Assembly: GCA_024408015.1 (NCBI GenBank)
Contig: JAKSVJ010000054.1
Location: 1-7,502 of the forward strand
Length of the DNA: 7,502 nt
Origin: Clostridia bacterium
Lineage (GTDB): Bacteria > Bacillota > Clostridia > Oscillospirales > CAG-272
Direction: 5' to 3'
The position numbers were made by a program, and so were the translations under genes. The first letter of the stretch is position 1. Every line of letters begins with the position of its first letter. Positions 5,966 through 7,502 of this stretch are shown here, piece by piece. The notes beneath the pieces were generated by a model. It had not been told where the DNA came from. It ran no database searches and saw nothing but the letters and a program-made list of their open reading frames with translations.

Positions 5966-7082
5966 ACGAGATTTGTTTGGTTTTGGCACTATGAGATTGC
6001 CTATACTTGACAAGAATGATTCGACAAGCTTTGACTACGAAAAAATAAAGGCATTGTTTGATAGATTTATCGAGCGAGGATTTAGTTACTTTGACACTGC
6101 ATACACTTATCATAAATATCAATGCGAAAAAGCTGTAAAGAAATGCCTTGTTGACAGATATCCGAGAGATAAGTTTGAAATCGCAACAAAAATGCCATTG
6201 CGCGATTTTAAAGATGAAGCAGACCTTGAAACAAAATTTCAAGAGCAACTAACAAACCTAGGCGTTGAATTTTTCGATTATTATCTTCTTCATAATATGG
6301 GCTTTAATGTCTATGACAAGTGTGAAAAATATAAAGCATTTGATTTTGTAAAGCGCAAGAAAGAACAAGGATATATTAAAAAATTAGGAATGTCTTTTCA
6401 TGATACTCCAGAATTGCTAGAGCAAATATTGGAAAAACACAGTGACATTTTTGATTTTGTTCAACTTCAAATTAATTATGTTGATTTTGACCAAATAAAT
6501 GTTCGTGGAAGAGAGTGTTTAGCAATAGCCAATAGATATAATTTACCAGTTATTGTAATGGAACCTTGCAAAGGTGGTACCCTTATAAATGTTCCAAGCG
6601 AAGTAGTTTCTTTGATGAAAAATAGATATCCTAATCAAAGTATTGTAAGCTGGGCACTTAGATTTTCTGCCATGCAAAAAGGTGTTATTAAAGTTTTGTC
6701 AGGCATGAATGATATGTCTCAAATTGACGAGAACTGTGAAGTGTTTGAGAATTTTAGACCTCTTGATTCAAATGAGTTAAAACTCATAGATGAAGTGACA
6801 AAAATAATAAATGATAAGACTGCGATCAAATGCACCAATTGTGAATATTGTACACATGGTTGTCCTAAGAATATTCCGATTAATAAATATTTTGGTATGT
6901 ACAATAGCATTATGAGAAATACCGGAGATTTTTCGAGCCAAAAGGTGTACTATAGAAATGCTGCATTTGCAGGATATGGAAAAGCAAGTGAATGTATTAA
7001 ATGTGGAAAATGTGAGCAAGCTTGTCCACAACACCTACCAATAAGAGAATATCTTGAACAAGTTAAAGAAAAATTAGAGTAA
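5958..7082 (+). CDS. Aldo/keto reductase with C-terminal dicluster 4Fe-4S region
   Basis: A 374-residue fusion-type oxidoreductase. Residues 1 to about 275 form an aldo/keto reductase (beta/alpha)8 barrel: FGFGTMRLP (7-15), then the catalytic tetrad D46 and Y51 in FDTAYTY, K78 in ATKMP and H112 in LLHNM, with KLGMSFH at 142-148. The C-terminal region has two ferredoxin-like motifs, C292-x2-C295-x2-C298-x3-C302-P and C346-x2-C349-x2-C352-x3-C356-P. The 43-residue gap between them is larger than in compact bacterial ferredoxins. The architecture is common in anaerobic Bacillota as aldo/keto reductase with ferredoxin domain. The clusters may pass electrons between ferredoxin and the barrel, though the partner and carbonyl substrate are unknown. 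The start ATG 5958 overlaps the phosphoesterase end by 8 nt, with GGGGA (5948-5952) upstream. The peptidase gene follows after 9 nt. Confidence 0.92.
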   Translation: MDRRDLFGFGTMRLPILDKNDSTSFDYEKIKALFDRFIERGFSYFDTAYTYHKYQCEKAVKKCLVDRYPRDKFEIATKMPLRDFKDEADLETKFQEQLTNLGVEFFDYYLLHNMGFNVYDKCEKYKAFDFVKRKKEQGYIKKLGMSFHDTPELLEQILEKHSDIFDFVQLQINYVDFDQINVRGRECLAIANRYNLPVIVMEPCKGGTLINVPSEVVSLMKNRYPNQSIVSWALRFSAMQKGVIKVLSGMNDMSQIDENCEVFENFRPLDSNELKLIDEVTKIINDKTAIKCTNCEYCTHGCPKNIPINKYFGMYNSIMRNTGDFSSQKVYYRNAAFAGYGKASECIKCGKCEQACPQHLPIREYLEQVKEKLE

Positions 7083-7091
7083 GGAACCAAT

Positions 7092-7502
7092 ATGTTAGAT
7101 AATAATGAATTAGCATTAGAGCTAAAGAAAATAATAGATTGTGAGACAATATCAGAGATTGGCGTTTCACATTCTGAAAAGTATGAAAAGTGTTATGAAG
7201 TAATGAGAGAACTCTTCCCTAATTTCTTTGGAGCTGTATCAGTGGCTAACGCTGACGGAAACCTGTTGATGAAATGGAAGGGAAATGACTCATCACTTGA
7301 ACCAATATTACTCATGAATCATTATGATGTTGTTTCAGCTGAAGGTGAATGGAAACATCCACCATTTCAAGCAGAGATTGAAAATGAAAGATTATATGGT
7401 AGAGGTACACTTGACACTAAAGGCGGCCTTTATTGTATGCTTAAAGCAGCCGAAGAGTTAATTAAAGAAGCATTAAAAGAAGCTATTTATAATAATGTAA
7501 GA
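7092..7502 (+). CDS. M20-family metallopeptidase (3'-truncated by window edge)
   Basis: The first 137 codons of an M20/M25/M40-type zinc peptidase or deacylase, open at the right edge. NHYDVV (76-81) supplies H77 and D79, and GRGTLDTKGG (103-112) supplies the metal-bridging D108; both motifs are diagnostic of the family. EWKHPPF (86-92) between them matches the usual spacing. The catalytic glutamates and C-terminal metal ligands lie outside, so dipeptidase, aminoacylase or succinyl-diaminopimelate desuccinylase roles cannot be separated. No signal peptide is visible, which suggests a cytoplasmic enzyme. The start ATG 7092 has AAGGA (7081-7085) 6 nt upstream, overlapping the stop of the aldo/keto reductase gene, so it belongs to the same operon. 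Confidence 0.9.
   Translation, partial: MLDNNELALELKKIIDCETISEIGVSHSEKYEKCYEVMRELFPNFFGAVSVANADGNLLMKWKGNDSSLEPILLMNHYDVVSAEGEWKHPPFQAEIENERLYGRGTLDTKGGLYCMLKAAEELIKEALKEAIYNNVR

Noticed and set aside
5886..6248. 120-codon minus-strand open frame across the phosphoesterase/reductase junction
   Set aside because: It is antisense to two motif-supported genes, and its composition is what reverse reading of AT-rich coding DNA gives.

Overview
The window is an AT-rich piece of bacterial chromosome (roughly 35-40% G+C by eye). It has densely packed genes, strong GGAG-type ribosome binding sites, one likely TTG start and standard stop codons. The protein families (GH2 and GH123-like glycosidases without signal peptides, an Fe-S flavoprotein fusion, an aldo/keto reductase with two Fe-S motifs, an M20 peptidase) point to an anaerobic Bacillota, probably a gut or rumen Clostridia-type organism. 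No rRNA, tRNA, mobile element, CRISPR array or prophage signature was seen, so the taxonomic call is inference from gene content and style.

Left part (1-2683, minus strand): a two-gene carbohydrate operon reads leftward. A GH123-like/DUF4091 protein (ATG at 2683) comes first. Two bases after its stop codon follows a GH2 beta-mannosidase-like enzyme that runs off the left edge, leaving its catalytic barrel unseen. A good sigma-A-type promoter (TTGCAA, 17 nt, TAAAAT on the minus strand) lies just upstream. Both enzymes appear cytoplasmic, so they probably trim imported oligosaccharides.

Middle part (2684-5179, plus strand): from the divergent intergenic region, a 449-residue protein with two flavodoxin-like domains (the second with the compact Isf-type 4Fe-4S motif) is followed by a sugar-nucleotide-type nucleotidyltransferase. 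The latter has its own extended -10 candidate and ends at a clear rho-independent terminator (5157-5179).

Right part (5180-7502, plus strand): a second operon holds a calcineurin-like metallophosphoesterase (TTG start), an aldo/keto reductase with a C-terminal pair of 4Fe-4S motifs (overlapping the phosphoesterase gene by 8 bases) and the first 137 codons of an M20-family metallopeptidase cut by the right edge.

Nothing here demands a new biological system. The items most worth a second look are the tightly coupled intracellular GH123-like/GH2 pair, whose substrate is unknown, and the two iron-sulfur oxidoreductases that bracket the nucleotidyltransferase and phosphoesterase.
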